From an uncultured Clostridia bacterium (GTDB taxonomy: Bacteria > Bacillota > Clostridia > Christensenellales > Borkfalkiaceae), in assembly GCA_944369635.1 (NCBI GenBank), contig CALVXL010000071.1, positions 1 through 7,033 on the forward strand: a DNA stretch of 7,033 nucleotides. Direction: 5' to 3'. Position numbers and translations under genes: made by a program. The notes under the pieces are model-generated. The model saw only the letters and a program-made list of their open reading frames with translations, was not told where the DNA came from and made no database searches. Numbering within the stretch: position 1 is the first letter of the stretch; every line of letters begins with the position of its first letter. This document shows, in pieces, positions 6,639 to 7,033 of this stretch.

Positions 6639-6644
6639 TATAAT
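6639..6644 (+). promoter_or_regulatory. Consensus -10 (TATAAT) of the paralogue B promoter
   Basis: A perfect TATAAT at 6639-6644 is followed by a likely start near 6651, giving a leader of about 25 bases before the ATG at 6676. No consensus TTGACA sits 16-18 bases upstream; the nearest candidate, TTTACC, is 20 bases away and is also the third operator repeat. A perfect -10 with a poor -35 under tandem activator boxes is typical of an activator-dependent promoter. Confidence 0.65.
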
Positions 6645-6662
6645 GAGGGTACAAAATAAAAA

Positions 6663-6668
6663 AGGAGA
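6663..6668 (+). promoter_or_regulatory. Strong ribosome binding site deciding the paralogue B start
   Basis: AGGAGA (6663-6668) lies seven bases before the ATG at 6676. It rules in favour of this start over the in-frame ATG at 6643, which overlaps the TATAAT and would lie upstream of the transcript. Confidence 0.85.
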
Positions 6669-6675
6669 AACTCTC

Positions 6676-7014
6676 ATGAACGAAGAAAAGATCATTGCGG
6701 AAGAAATCCGCGCACAGTATCGCGAAAAAGAAGATACCAAACTCGACGAACTTTTAAAGCTGGATCGCAAAGTCAAAGTACCCTGCGAAATCTTTGCTTA
6801 TTGTTTCGGCATAGTCGGCGCTCTGATTTTAGGTTTGGGCATGTGCCTTGCCATGAAAGTTATCGGCAATGTAATGGCGCTCGGCATCGTATTCGGAGTC
6901 GTTGGGCTTGCCGCGGTGTCGCTTACCTATCCGCTCTATGTGCGTATGATGAAAAACCGCAAGAAAAAATACGGGCAGAAGATTTTACAGCTGAGCGATG
7001 AAATTTTGGAATAA
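6676..7014 (+). CDS. Small two-helix membrane protein (paralogue B), separately promoted
   Basis: The 112-residue product is of unknown function. The charged N-terminal region (1-35, including KLDELLKLDRKVK) is followed by two hydrophobic helices (about 38-60 and 65-88) ending in YPLY. The basic tail (about 90-112) contains KKKYGQKILQLSDEIL. Both ends should be cytoplasmic. It is a divergent tandem duplicate of the 6208 product: in the last 28 aligned residues from YPLY onward I count 14 identities. I recall similar small proteins in Clostridia sometimes carrying an enzyme name (dihydropteridine reductase); this sequence has no nucleotide-binding fold or catalytic motif to support any enzyme label. 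It has its own TATAAT promoter with tandem operator boxes and a strong SD, so it may be expressed more strongly or under different conditions than the upstream operon. Confidence 0.88.
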   Translation: MNEEKIIAEEIRAQYREKEDTKLDELLKLDRKVKVPCEIFAYCFGIVGALILGLGMCLAMKVIGNVMALGIVFGVVGLAAVSLTYPLYVRMMKNRKKKYGQKILQLSDEILE

Positions 7015-7033
7015 ACTCAATTCTGTAACGATA

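Noticed and set aside
6643..6675. An upstream in-frame ATG for paralogue B
   Set aside because: This ATG shares bases with the TATAAT and lies before the expected transcript start; AGGAGA sits correctly for the ATG at 6676.
6594..6676. A terminator between the two small membrane genes
   Set aside because: No GC-rich stem followed by T's is present; only short weak pairings such as ATAA/TTAT around 6625-6642. Read-through from the operon into paralogue B is therefore possible.
7015..7033. Possible start of another operator (CTGTAACGATA) after the last gene
   Set aside because: Only 19 bases are available before the window ends and no second repeat is visible, so nothing can be supported.
1..7033. 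CRISPR arrays, tRNA or rRNA genes, insertion sequences, phage or toxin-antitoxin genes
   Set aside because: I looked for spaced long repeats, cloverleaf-like segments, inverted terminal repeats and transposase motifs and saw none; the window is almost fully occupied by the nine genes.

Overview
The window is a gene-dense, single-strand stretch: all nine genes read on the + strand. It most likely comes from a member of the Firmicutes, probably an uncultured Clostridia-type gut lineage. The support is good AGGAG-type ribosome binding sites, very AT-rich promoters against mid-GC coding DNA, AsnA-type asparagine synthesis, and small membrane proteins of a type I associate with Clostridia. The taxonomy is inference from style, not proof.

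Region 1 (2-3519) is a housekeeping cluster: the 3' three quarters of glyA (serine hydroxymethyltransferase), a YjbR/MmcQ-fold protein, asnA (ammonia-dependent asparagine synthetase), a TcdA/ThiF-type E1-like enzyme predicted to cyclise t6A on tRNA, and a YfcE-type metallophosphoesterase. Every junction overlaps by 1-4 bases (TGATG, ATGA, GTGA, ATGA), so the five genes look translationally coupled on one mRNA. A clean intrinsic terminator (3527-3552) ends the unit.

Region 2 (3553-7014) is a self-contained signalling locus: an OmpR/PhoB-type response regulator, a HAMP histidine kinase with almost no extracytoplasmic loop, an uncharacterised membrane protein with about eight helices, and a small two-helix membrane protein. 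These four genes overlap or lie 5 bases apart. A second, paralogous two-helix protein follows with its own promoter.

The most interesting signal is regulatory. Both AT-rich gaps of this locus carry direct repeats of TT(A/T)AC(A/C) at an exact 11-base period: two copies before the response regulator and three before the last gene, the latter placed just upstream of a perfect TATAAT. This resembles the tandem boxes bound by PhoB/PhoP-type regulators. My reading is that the regulator controls its own operon and the downstream paralogue, forming a small envelope-sensing circuit of unknown stimulus. The operator pattern is seen directly; the circuit is inference.
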